NCBI RefSeq assembly: GCF_001667925.1
Contig: NZ_LZJR01000002.1
Location: 1 to 64,000, forward strand
Direction of reading: 5' to 3'
DNA length: 64,000 nucleotides
From: Mycobacterium sp. E2479
GTDB lineage: Bacteria; Actinomycetota; Actinomycetes; Mycobacteriales; Mycobacteriaceae
Shown: in pieces, positions 39,837-47,361 of the stretch
Layout: every line of letters begins with the position of its first letter
Numbering within the stretch: the first letter of the stretch is position 1
Notes under the pieces: generated by a model
The model's database searches: none
Told to the model about the DNA's origin: nothing
What the model saw: the letters and a program-made list of their open reading frames with translations, nothing else
Translations under genes and position numbers: made by a program

Positions 39837-40867
39837 CAGTCTCGCCCGCCCCACCGCACCGCGGCCGCGCCCGCGAAGTCGCCGGCGTGCGCGAAAGCCG
39901 CCATCATCACCACGTCGCCGGGTTTGAGCTGCCCGTCGGATATCGCCCGGTCGAGGTTGACGGGGATGCCGGCGCCGAACAGGTTGCCGCACTCGTCGAA
40001 GGTGTCGCGATGACGTTCGGGCGGCACCTCGAGCGCCTCGCGCCAGTTACGCAGGAACACCCGGTTGGGCTGATTGGTCACCAGCAGATCGATTTCTTTG
40101 GCGGGCAACCCGATACGGTCGCAGACCGCGAGCGCGACTTCGGGCACCTGCCTGTTGCCGCGGGCCAACACCTTGGTGATCTTGCTTTCGGTGAAACCGA
40201 TGCAACCCTCACCCGGTCCGGGTTGCCACCATTTACGGGGCGGGTCGACGGCGATGGTCATGTCGCCGGCGTATTCGCTGTAGGTGCGGCACTCGACATC
40301 GAGAATCGGTGAATCGTTCGACAGCGTGACGAGGCCCACGGCGGCGCCGTCACCGGGAACCGACGACTGCGCCTTCGCCCGCACGCCGGGTTGGTCGAAG
40401 ATCTGCCCGGCGGCGTTCTGCGCGACGGCGATGAGTGCGGTGCGGCCTTCGCCGGACGTCAGGAGCCGACGGGCCACCTTGAGCCCCAGGACGAACGCCG
40501 CACAACCGCCGTTGTGCAGATCCAATACCCAGCTGGGCCGCATACCCAGGCGGTGCGCGATGCTGCCGCCTCCGCCGTAGAACGGCATGTCGGGCATCTG
40601 AGCGTGGGTGATCAGCACGTCCACGTTGGAGATGACGTCGCGGCCGTGCCGTTCGATCAGGCCGGCGGCCGCCCGTTCAACCATGTCGACCGCGGTTTCA
40701 TCGGCCCCGACGTGATGGCGGAATTTAGGGGCCCGGAACATCAGGTTGTCGGCCAGCTCATCGGAGCCGGCGTACTGCGCGTAATAGTCCGCACCGATGG
40801 GTTCTCCGGGTAGGTAGGTGGAGATATCGGTCAGGCTCGTGGTGGGTTGCTTCATCGCCCCATTCAC
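39836..40867 (-). CDS. KAS III-like (FabH-fold) acyltransferase with His-to-Asn change
   Basis: The 343-residue thiolase-fold protein starts at GTG 40867, which overlaps the upstream stop by 4 bases (GTGA). The nucleophile Cys122 is present in HNGGCAAFVLG. The catalytic His of the HQAN motif is Asn265 (TNQPNRVF), while Asn295 of the third motif (CGNLFGAGIP) is kept. FabH needs His and Asn for decarboxylative condensation. The change suggests a non-decarboxylating acyl transfer or condensation, as in other specialised KAS III relatives. Its neighbours (SRPBCC protein, ThDP enzyme, aminotransferase) point to a secondary-metabolite step. Confidence 0.88.
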   Translation of the reverse strand: MNGAMKQPTTSLTDISTYLPGEPIGADYYAQYAGSDELADNLMFRAPKFRHHVGADETAVDMVERAAAGLIERHGRDVISNVDVLITHAQMPDMPFYGGGGSIAHRLGMRPSWVLDLHNGGCAAFVLGLKVARRLLTSGEGRTALIAVAQNAAGQIFDQPGVRAKAQSSVPGDGAAVGLVTLSNDSPILDVECRTYSEYAGDMTIAVDPPRKWWQPGPGEGCIGFTESKITKVLARGNRQVPEVALAVCDRIGLPAKEIDLLVTNQPNRVFLRNWREALEVPPERHRDTFDECGNLFGAGIPVNLDRAISDGQLKPGDVVMMAAFAHAGDFAGAAAVRWGGRD

Positions 40868-41529
40868 CTCATCCAGACCGGCGTGATCGGCAGGCCGTTG
40901 CGATGGCGGTACTCGGCGATCGTTTTCAGGTTGTTCAGTTCCACCCCGTGCCCGGCGCCGAAGATGTCCCAGAAATCGCCCACCCAGCCCGTCCGATCCG
41001 GCGGCGCGACGTCGGCATACGGGTTGTGGTCGTAGAAGGGGTGGTGGCAATTGGTCCACAGCACAACGGAACCGGGCTTGTTCAGCACCATCTGGGCATC
41101 GACGACGCGCATCAGGTAGATCATCCAGAGGTGCTCGCCCTGGTCCCAGGCGCAGTGGTAGTCGACGGTGCCCGCCTCGGCGTTAGCCACCGTTCGGGTG
41201 AAGATCTTGGTATCCGGGAGCAACCGGTCGTAAGCCAGCCACAGGCCTGGCTCGTCGGTGGGGGTGAAGTCGCGCAGCGTGTACGTCCACTCCTCGAGGC
41301 TGCGCGTATCGGCTAGGTACTCGAACAGCTCGTCGGGTGGGCAGTCGACGTAGTCGCTGACGGTGCAGTATTGCCCGTAGACCTCATCGTGCGGGTACAT
41401 AGACCGCATCTGGGCCATGAACATCGGGGCGGTCTTCTCGAGCGGCGAGGTTTCGATCCGGACCAGCCCCTCGATCGGCTCGGTGGTTCCGGTGTGAACG
41501 CGAATGTCGTCAAGCGCTGGCAGGGACAT
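40864..41529 (-). CDS. SRPBCC/START-fold protein, polyketide cyclase-like
   Basis: The 221-residue product has a helix-grip pattern (YCTVSDYVDCPPDELFEYLA, then WTYTLRDFTP and a long C-terminal helix region). This resembles polyketide cyclase/dehydrase and lipid-transfer SRPBCC proteins. It has no cofactor motif. ATG 41529 (MSLPALDDIRVHTG) lies inside the last codons of the ThDP gene, a 20-base overlap, so the two are tightly linked. The role may be cyclisation, aromatisation or holding a reactive intermediate. The assignment rests on motif pattern only. Confidence 0.8.
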   Translation of the reverse strand: MSLPALDDIRVHTGTTEPIEGLVRIETSPLEKTAPMFMAQMRSMYPHDEVYGQYCTVSDYVDCPPDELFEYLADTRSLEEWTYTLRDFTPTDEPGLWLAYDRLLPDTKIFTRTVANAEAGTVDYHCAWDQGEHLWMIYLMRVVDAQMVLNKPGSVVLWTNCHHPFYDHNPYADVAPPDRTGWVGDFWDIFGAGHGVELNNLKTIAEYRHRNGLPITPVWMR

Positions 41530-43258
41530 CTGATCTTTCCCCTTCGTGAGGTGTCGGTCGGCCAATGAATTTGGTCGCTGGTGGGGTCAAAAACGCTGCA
41601 AAGGGCGGTATTTCGTCGGCAGAGCACTCAACACTGATCACCGACGGGCCATCGGCGGTCATGGCCCCTTCGACGGCGGCAGCCAGCGCGTCGACGTCGG
41701 CCACGTCTACCGCCGACAGTCCCGGGAACATCGCCGCCAGCCCGGCGCCCAGCCGGCTGGGACCGAACCGGTTGTAGCTGTACAGGTCGTCGTACAACAA
41801 CTGCTCGCGGGTCACGCACATGGCGTGGGCGTTGTTGTTGAACAGGACGAACGTCACCGGCAGCCGGTACTGCACCGCCGTGTGGACTTCCATGCCGTGC
41901 ATGAAGAAGGCGCCGTCGCCTGCGATTACGACAATGCGCCGGCTGAGCCGGCCGCCCACCGCACGGCCGAAAGCCATCCCGATGGCGGCACCGAAGCTGT
42001 AACCCATGCCTCCCATGCCCAGCGCGACGGCGAACCGCCCGCCACGCCGGACCGGCAGATGGTGAATGGCCGCCGCGCCGGTGTTGCCCGCGTCGACGAC
42101 GATGTCCACACCGTCGGGCAGCGCCCGGTCCAGCACCGTCAGCGCATCGCGGTAACGGACACCCGGACCGCCGCACGGTGGTGGGCGCAGTTCGGTGTCG
42201 GTCACGAAATCGGGGACACGCACGCCCCTGGGCCGCCCCCGCCCGGACAGTTCCATGGTCACCATGCGCAACGAGGTCCGCAGGTCGTCCGTGTACACGT
42301 GAGTGCATGGGAGGTAGGGCGCCGCCGAACCGATCGAGACCGTCCGCGCCGCCGTCAGCGCGTCATCGAGGCCTGCCCGGGCTGTCACCGACAGGCGGGT
42401 GCCCACCACCAAGCACACCGTGCTGTTTCCGACCGCCTCGGCCACGCCGGGGTGACCCATGACACCGGTCACGCCCAGCGCCGACGACGAACCCGAACCC
42501 GGCGTGCCGGCAACATCTTTGGCGTCGGGCACACATGCCACCCGCGCGCGCAGCAGCGCCCGCAACGTCTCCAGCTCCGCTCGGGCATCGTCGCGCGCCA
42601 CCTGCTCGCCGGCGATGATCGTGACCGGCCCGTCGGCGGTGCGTAACGCCCGCAGCACCGGATGAAGGTCACCGATGCGGGGTGCCGGCGCTGCAACGCC
42701 GCAAGCATGACCGTTGCAACCGACGACCGTGACCGGCTTCTGCTGAATGTCCTTGGGCAACAACAAAACAGCCGGACCGCCGCCACGCGCCGCCGCGATG
42801 GCCTCCGGCAGTGCGGTAACTATGTCCGAGGCTGTGAGCACGCGCCGGCACCAGACCGATACCGTCGAGAACAACGCCTCGGCATCCAGCGAACCATTGC
42901 GGCCGCTGGTGTCCTGGAAGCTGCCCCGCCCGTCCATTGTTGTCGCCGGCTGGCCCACCAAAGCCAACACGGGGACGCGACTGGCCAACGATTCCCCGAG
43001 GCCGGGAACCAGATTGAGCGCTCCGCCGCCAGAAGTCGCCGCCACCACCCCCAGGCCGGCGCCGCTGCGGCTGTACCCGTCGGCCATGGTCGCCGCGGAG
43101 AATTCATGCTTGGCCAACACGGCGGTGATGTCTGCGCAAAAATGTGCGGCATCGTAGAGATCTTCGATGTTGGCGCCGTCTACGCCGAATATGTAATCGG
43201 CGTCGGTGCTCGCGAGGTGCTCGACGATGTGGTCGACCACCCGGTATTGCCTCGACAT
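41510..43258 (-). CDS. Thiamine diphosphate-dependent enzyme (acetolactate synthase-like)
   Basis: The 582-residue product has the three-domain ThDP fold. The catalytic Glu52 is in AKHEFSAATMADGYSR. The ThDP/Mg motif begins GDG at 447 and ends NN near 474 (FVLFNNNAH). It resembles IlvB/benzoylformate-decarboxylase-type enzymes that decarboxylate a 2-keto acid and often ligate the aldehyde unit to a second carbonyl. No small ilvN-type subunit is nearby, and the cluster is not for branched amino acids. It probably makes an acyloin or aldehyde building block (inference). An ECF-type promoter and a palindrome lie just upstream. Confidence 0.9.
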   Translation of the reverse strand: MSRQYRVVDHIVEHLASTDADYIFGVDGANIEDLYDAAHFCADITAVLAKHEFSAATMADGYSRSGAGLGVVAATSGGGALNLVPGLGESLASRVPVLALVGQPATTMDGRGSFQDTSGRNGSLDAEALFSTVSVWCRRVLTASDIVTALPEAIAAARGGGPAVLLLPKDIQQKPVTVVGCNGHACGVAAPAPRIGDLHPVLRALRTADGPVTIIAGEQVARDDARAELETLRALLRARVACVPDAKDVAGTPGSGSSSALGVTGVMGHPGVAEAVGNSTVCLVVGTRLSVTARAGLDDALTAARTVSIGSAAPYLPCTHVYTDDLRTSLRMVTMELSGRGRPRGVRVPDFVTDTELRPPPCGGPGVRYRDALTVLDRALPDGVDIVVDAGNTGAAAIHHLPVRRGGRFAVALGMGGMGYSFGAAIGMAFGRAVGGRLSRRIVVIAGDGAFFMHGMEVHTAVQYRLPVTFVLFNNNAHAMCVTREQLLYDDLYSYNRFGPSRLGAGLAAMFPGLSAVDVADVDALAAAVEGAMTADGPSVISVECSADEIPPFAAFLTPPATKFIGRPTPHEGERSDVPASA

Positions 43259-43267
43259 CTGCTCACC

Positions 43268-43315
43268 TAACTTATGACGATGCCTGTGACACGACCGGCG
43301 GGTAACTTAAGTTCA
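43268..43315 (-). promoter_or_regulatory. ECF (SigL-like) promoter and palindrome before the ThDP gene
   Basis: TGAACT (43310-43315), a 16-base spacer and CGTGTC (43288-43293) form an ECF promoter. The start would lie about 22 bases before the ATG, leaving room for the AGGTGAG ribosome site. The perfect palindrome AACTTAAGTT (43304-43313) overlaps the -35. Its heptamer TAACTTA recurs at 43268-43274, so a repressor such as the cluster MarR could bind here. CACAGGCA follows the -10 as it does before the flavin monooxygenase gene. Confidence 0.6.
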
Positions 43316-43350
43316 CTCGGAACCGGAATCTCTCCGGATTGCCAGCGCTT

Positions 43351-44691
43351 TTAGCTACGTGTCAAATAGCTGTGGAAGCGGCCTTCCGGGTCGTACGCCG
43401 CGCGCACCCGGTTCAGCCGGGCCATGTTCGATTCGGTGATGAATCGCGCCGGACGCCGGCACAGGTTCTCGTCGGCCAGCGAGATGCCGGTCGCCAGGTG
43501 CGACATCGCGGCCAGGTTGGACGCGGCCCAGTCGCGGTATCGCTCGTCGTCCGCCGGATCCTGCCAAATGGTGTAGAGCGCCATGTAGATGTCGTCTTCG
43601 AGGCCGTACACCATGTCGGCGCGGGCGGGCGAGGTCTTCCAGCCCGTGAAGATGAAGTGTGACGGGTGCGGCGGCATGGTTTCGATGATCCGGCGGATGC
43701 CCGGCAGCAGTTCTTCGGCGCAAGCCGAGGTGAACATGCTGTCCGCGATGTAGCGGTGGCCCTTCGGGTAACTGGTCATTACGGCCGTGTACCAATTCGA
43801 CAGGGTCGTCGGGGCATAAGGGAGGCTGACGATCGCCTTATCGACAACCGGGCAACTGCCCAGCGGGGCAAGGGCTTTGGCCGCTTCGTCCTCCGTATCG
43901 GCGAACACGGGCGAGGCAATCGTGATGCCCGGCTGATTGAGGCCGGCTCCCGGGAAGCTGCGGGCGGTATGCATCTGCAGTTCGACCCGGTCGTCGAGCT
44001 CACCGCTGATCGAGCGCGCCCACGTGAAGACCTCGTCGGCAAGGTCAATCGGATACATGTACAGGCAGGTGCCCCAAACCGCCGGACGCGGATAAACACG
44101 TAGCTTGAACGAGGTCACCACGCCGAAGAAGCCGGGCCCCGAACCGCGTGCAGCCCAGTACAAGTCGGGATGGTTCTCGGGATCGCAGTAGATGCGCTCG
44201 CCGTCCGCGGTGATGACCTCCAAGCCGAGCACACTCTCGCATGCCGGTCCCAGAGCACGGCTGTTCCAGCCGTAGCCACCTTGCAGCAGGTAACCACCCA
44301 GGCAGATGCCCTCGCAATGGCCAGCGGGAAAGAACAAATTTTGCTTGTCGAGCTCGGCCGCGAAGATGCTGGCGATTTTTCCCGGGCCCACCTGCGCGGT
44401 CATACGTTCCGGATCGACGCTGCAGTGATCGAGGCGGCTGACGTCCAGCAGCAGGCCGCCGTCGCGAAGGTGGTTGGCGGACCAGCTGTGCCCGCCCGAC
44501 CGTACCCCGACGCGATGCCCGTTCACCCGCGCATAACGCAGCGCCGAAACCACGCCATCCACATCGTGCGCCTGCACGATGACATCCGGAAACCGTTCTG
44601 GCACAAGACCGTTCCATACGGTATCGAGGCGGGCCGCTTCGTAGCCCGCTTCGCCGCGGAAGAAGGTGTGTTCGGTGGTGAGCAGAGCCAT
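43351..44691 (-). CDS. FAD-linked oxidase, berberine bridge enzyme type
   Basis: The 446-residue product belongs to the PCMH/BBE family. His68 in VRSGGHSW is the usual covalent FAD site. Cys126 in the GHCEGICLGG region aligns with the second covalent site of bicovalent members. The C-terminal BBE-type end (NMARLNRVRAAYDPEGRF) is typical. Such enzymes do two-electron oxidations, including ring closures, in natural-product pathways. There is no secretion signal. It lies 9 bases after the flavin monooxygenase gene, so both should share the promoter at 45898-45925. Confidence 0.9.
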   Translation of the reverse strand: MALLTTEHTFFRGEAGYEAARLDTVWNGLVPERFPDVIVQAHDVDGVVSALRYARVNGHRVGVRSGGHSWSANHLRDGGLLLDVSRLDHCSVDPERMTAQVGPGKIASIFAAELDKQNLFFPAGHCEGICLGGYLLQGGYGWNSRALGPACESVLGLEVITADGERIYCDPENHPDLYWAARGSGPGFFGVVTSFKLRVYPRPAVWGTCLYMYPIDLADEVFTWARSISGELDDRVELQMHTARSFPGAGLNQPGITIASPVFADTEDEAAKALAPLGSCPVVDKAIVSLPYAPTTLSNWYTAVMTSYPKGHRYIADSMFTSACAEELLPGIRRIIETMPPHPSHFIFTGWKTSPARADMVYGLEDDIYMALYTIWQDPADDERYRDWAASNLAAMSHLATGISLADENLCRRPARFITESNMARLNRVRAAYDPEGRFHSYLTRS

Positions 44692-44700
44692 TCGCGTTCC

Positions 44701-45891
44701 TTAAACCGCCGCCAGTTGTTCGCTGTTCTGCGACTGCCTGAGATAGCCCGCCACCTTCGCGGCCAGGGGCGTGGCGGCCAGCCGGATCGCCCGCAGCGGA
44801 CCGTTCGGCGGAATCCCGTATCCGATTGCGAACATTCCCTCGCCGACGTGGCAGGCGAAGCCGCCGCGCGGGTTGCCGTGCTCGTCGACGACTCCGAGGT
44901 GGCCGACCATACCGCGCAGGTTCGTCTCGAACCCGGTCGCGGTGATGATCACCTCGGGCGTCACGGACGTGCCGTCGGCGAGGACGACGGAGTCGGGCTC
45001 CAGCCTCGTGACGGCGCCGACGACTTCGACGCGCCGCGCTCGCACCACGCTGACCAGTCCGTCCGCCAGCGTGGGAATGCGGCCCCGTGTCTCGACGGTC
45101 GCTTTGAGACCGACCGTTGGCCGCTGAAATCCGTAGGGGGACAGGTCGCCCCACATCAGGCCAGTCACTCGGGCGATCAGCGGATCGACCATGCGGGCGG
45201 GCACTCGCGCGGACAGCTCGAGGAAGATGTCCGACGGGAACCCTCCGACGGCTCGCCGCACCAGGTGCGGCGGTGTGCGCACCGCCAGCCAGATCCGACG
45301 GGCACCGTCGTTGGCCAGCTGCACCGCGATGTCGGCCGCGGAGTTACCCGCCCCGACGACGAGGACGTCTCGGCCCCGGTAGGGCCACGCGTTGACGAAC
45401 TCCCCGGAGTGAACGATCTCGCCTTGAAAGCTTTCCAGCCCCGGCCAGCGCGGGGCGGTCGGCGCGCCATAGTTACCCGTGGCGAGAACTATTGTCCGGC
45501 TTGTGATCTTGCCCGACGATGTGTCGAGCTGCCACACTGCGCCATCCCGATCGATCGAGTGGACTTCGCACCCGAGCAGGACCCGGATCTGTTGCCGCAC
45601 GACGTAGCGATCGAAGTAGCGGACCATGTCCTCCTTGGTGGGCCACCGGCCGGCACTCAACGGGATGCGTTGTCCCGGTAGGTGAGACAAGAAGCCGGTC
45701 GTGTTCAGGCGGAAGTCGTCATAGCGTGTGCGCCAGGAGATCGCCGGGGCCGCCGCGCGGTCGAGCACGAGCGCTTTGACACCGTGCCGATGATCAAGTT
45801 GCCGCGCGACGGCCAGACCCGCGGGCCCGGCTCCGATGACAACGGCATCGGCGCTGTCCCGAAGCCCGGGCGCGAGGTGGGTCCTTGGCAT
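44701..45891 (-). CDS. Flavin-containing monooxygenase-like oxidoreductase
   Basis: The 396-residue product has the FAD motif VIGAGPAGLAVARQL near residue 18 and the NADP motif VVGAGNSAADIAVQL near residue 178. Between them is the pattern SWRTRYDDFRLNTTG typical of FMO/YUC-like enzymes. It should oxygenate a nucleophilic or carbonyl group. ATG 45891 lies 6 bases past a CGTTAC -10 element, so its mRNA may be leaderless. It is the first gene of the cluster, 45 bases after rslA on the same strand. Confidence 0.9.
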   Translation of the reverse strand: MPRTHLAPGLRDSADAVVIGAGPAGLAVARQLDHRHGVKALVLDRAAAPAISWRTRYDDFRLNTTGFLSHLPGQRIPLSAGRWPTKEDMVRYFDRYVVRQQIRVLLGCEVHSIDRDGAVWQLDTSSGKITSRTIVLATGNYGAPTAPRWPGLESFQGEIVHSGEFVNAWPYRGRDVLVVGAGNSAADIAVQLANDGARRIWLAVRTPPHLVRRAVGGFPSDIFLELSARVPARMVDPLIARVTGLMWGDLSPYGFQRPTVGLKATVETRGRIPTLADGLVSVVRARRVEVVGAVTRLEPDSVVLADGTSVTPEVIITATGFETNLRGMVGHLGVVDEHGNPRGGFACHVGEGMFAIGYGIPPNGPLRAIRLAATPLAAKVAGYLRQSQNSEQLAAV

Positions 45892-45897
45892 GCCTGT

Positions 45898-45925
45898 GTA
45901 ACGACACGCGAGGGCGTTCGGTTCA
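45898..45925 (-). promoter_or_regulatory. ECF (SigL-like) promoter before the flavin monooxygenase gene
   Basis: TGAACC (45920-45925), a 16-base spacer and CGTTAC (45898-45903) lie wholly within the 45-base gap between rslA and the first cluster gene. The spacing equals that of the sigL promoter. The predicted start falls at or next to the ATG. CACAGGCA follows the -10 as in the ThDP promoter. Confidence 0.65.
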
Positions 45926-45936
45926 CCGCCCCGTGT

Positions 45937-46656
45937 TTACAGCGAACGCTGCAACAAAACCTGTCCGGTGTCGGCGGCAACCACCTGCACGGCGGCGATC
46001 TGGTCGACCGGAGTCGAGATGGCACCCGCGGGCGTCGCCGTGTGGCCGGGCACGGCCACCCATGTCGCCAGCCGGGTCTGGCTGCCGTCACGCCCCAACA
46101 CGACCATCGCGAGCGTGTCATGGTGGGCGTTCAGCGGAGCCAGGCACACGCAGCGCAGGTTGATCGACGTCCCCCAGTGTTGGCTGCTGACGGCGACCGT
46201 CGACGTCAGCAGGCTGGTGTTCACCTGCGCCATCGGCTCCGACGACGCAGTCACCTGCTGGGGCGGCGTCGACGACCACCCGTGCAGACCGACGAACACC
46301 GCGATGGCCAGCACCGCGGCCGCGGCCGTCGACGCCACCCAGGTCACCACCCGGCTGCGGCGCCGGCGCCAACGAACCGTCGACAAAAGCGACGGCAGCA
46401 ATTCGGCAGACATCTCCGGGGCCGGACCGGATTGGTCGATCGCGGCCACTTCGTCACGGTCGAGCTGTGACAGCAGGGCCGGCACACCACTGAGATCTGC
46501 GACGGCGGACCGGCAGGCCGGGCAGTGCGCCATGTGCGTCTCGAATTCGCGGCGCTGCGCGGCCGACAGAGACCCCAACACGTATGCGGCATCCCACATC
46601 GCGTAACCGTCTTCGGGAGGGCCGACATCGCGCACCGGCGTCCTCATTTCATCCAT
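45937..46656 (-). CDS. rslA: Anti-sigma-L factor
   Basis: The 239-residue protein has an N-terminal zinc-binding anti-sigma domain (H41-x3-C45-x2-C48 in HMAHCPAC), one membrane span at about residues 103-122 (TWVASTAAAAVLAIAVFVGL), and an outer C-terminal domain. RslA binds SigL and releases it under oxidising conditions in M. tuberculosis. It follows sigL by 31 bases. The outer domain here has a CVC pair (LRCVCLAPL), a possible extra redox or metal site (inference). Confidence 0.94.
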   Translation of the reverse strand: MDEMRTPVRDVGPPEDGYAMWDAAYVLGSLSAAQRREFETHMAHCPACRSAVADLSGVPALLSQLDRDEVAAIDQSGPAPEMSAELLPSLLSTVRWRRRRSRVVTWVASTAAAAVLAIAVFVGLHGWSSTPPQQVTASSEPMAQVNTSLLTSTVAVSSQHWGTSINLRCVCLAPLNAHHDTLAMVVLGRDGSQTRLATWVAVPGHTATPAGAISTPVDQIAAVQVVAADTGQVLLQRSL

Positions 46657-46687
46657 TTCTTCTCACCCCTCGAGTATTCGGAGCCCC

Positions 46688-47233
46688 TCATCGGGTAACC
46701 CCAAGTTCTTGCAGAGTGAGCCGCAACGCGCGCACAGCATAGTGTAGTCGCGACTTCACCGTTCCCTCTGCGATACCGAGGTCTGCAGCAGTCTGTGCGG
46801 TGGTCCAACCGCGGTAATAGGACCGTTCGATCACCGCTCGGTGCTCGGCGGACAACTGGGCCATCGCGTCCGCTATGAGCAACCGGTCCAGCGCCGCATT
46901 GACCTCGTCCGGCGTGGACTGTTCGGGCGCACCCGAGACGTCTGTGGAGGCGACGACGTTGCGAAACCGCGCGCTGCGCCGGTCGTCGATGATCATGTTC
47001 CGGGCCACGGTGAACAGCCAGGCCCGCGCCGAGCGCTCGGAGTCGCCGATGACCTCGGGATGTTGCCATGCCCGCAGCAACGTTTCCTGCACCACGTCCT
47101 CGGACTGGCTCGCGTCCCCCGTCAGCCGCAGCGCGTAGCGCCACAGCACCGCGGCGTGTTCGTCGTAGAGCGCCTTCATCAGAGCGACTTCGGCAGCTCC
47201 GGACGCTCTCCCAGTTCCAGCCACACGAGCCAC
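46688..47233 (-). CDS. sigL: ECF sigma factor SigL
   Basis: The 181-residue product closely follows recalled M. tuberculosis SigL (ALYDEHAAVLWRYALRLTGD, LRAWQHPEVIGD, then TVKSRLHYAVRALRLTLQEL). GTG 47233 was chosen because AGGAGG (47241-47246) lies 7 bases upstream and the product has the family length; the longer open frame upstream is non-conserved and crosses the promoter. SigL works with RslA and, in M. tuberculosis, is linked to polyketide and envelope genes. Its own ECF-type promoter lies at 47253-47280. It is downstream of map on the same strand. Confidence 0.95.
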   Translation of the reverse strand: MARVAGTGRASGAAEVALMKALYDEHAAVLWRYALRLTGDASQSEDVVQETLLRAWQHPEVIGDSERSARAWLFTVARNMIIDDRRSARFRNVVASTDVSGAPEQSTPDEVNAALDRLLIADAMAQLSAEHRAVIERSYYRGWTTAQTAADLGIAEGTVKSRLHYAVRALRLTLQELGVTR

Positions 47234-47252
47234 TCGATCACCTCCTGCCGGG

Positions 47253-47280
47253 GAAACGAGGCGAGTGGGTGCTCGGTTCA
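47253..47280 (-). promoter_or_regulatory. ECF (SigL-type) autoregulatory promoter of sigL
   Basis: TGAACC (47275-47280), a 16-base spacer and CGTTTC (47253-47258) precede the sigL GTG by about 20 bases. The remembered SigL consensus in M. tuberculosis has a TGAACC -35 and a CGT-starting -10, so autoregulation fits. The -35 lies in an 11-bp tandem repeat (GTTCAATGGCC at 47276-47286 and 47287-47297), which places a second TGAAC one helical turn upstream. Confidence 0.65.
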
Positions 47281-47297
47281 ATGGCCGTTCAATGGCC
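47276..47297. repeat. 11-bp tandem repeat overlapping the sigL -35
   Basis: GTTCAATGGCC occurs twice with no gap (47276-47286, 47287-47297). On the sigL strand this duplicates the TGAAC core of the -35 element at 11-base spacing. It may be a chance duplication, or it may help sigma or activator binding. Confidence 0.6.
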
Positions 47298-47307
47298 CCG
47301 ACCCGCT

Positions 47308-47334
47308 GCGCCCGGCTTCGCCGCGCTTGCGATC
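47308..47334. repeat. 27-bp dispersed repeat, copy B
   Basis: Identical over 27 bases to 18836-18862. This copy lies between map and sigL, 28 bases upstream of the sigL -35. It marks an intergenic element present at two ribosomal-superoperon junctions in this window. Confidence 0.65.
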
Positions 47335-47361
47335 GCGGCTGGTTCAAGGTTAGACCGACCA

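Noticed and set aside
43666..45681. Long plus-strand open frames opposite the BBE oxidase and FMO genes
   Set aside because: They are rich in Arg, His and Gly with no motifs, as expected of antisense frames in GC-rich DNA.
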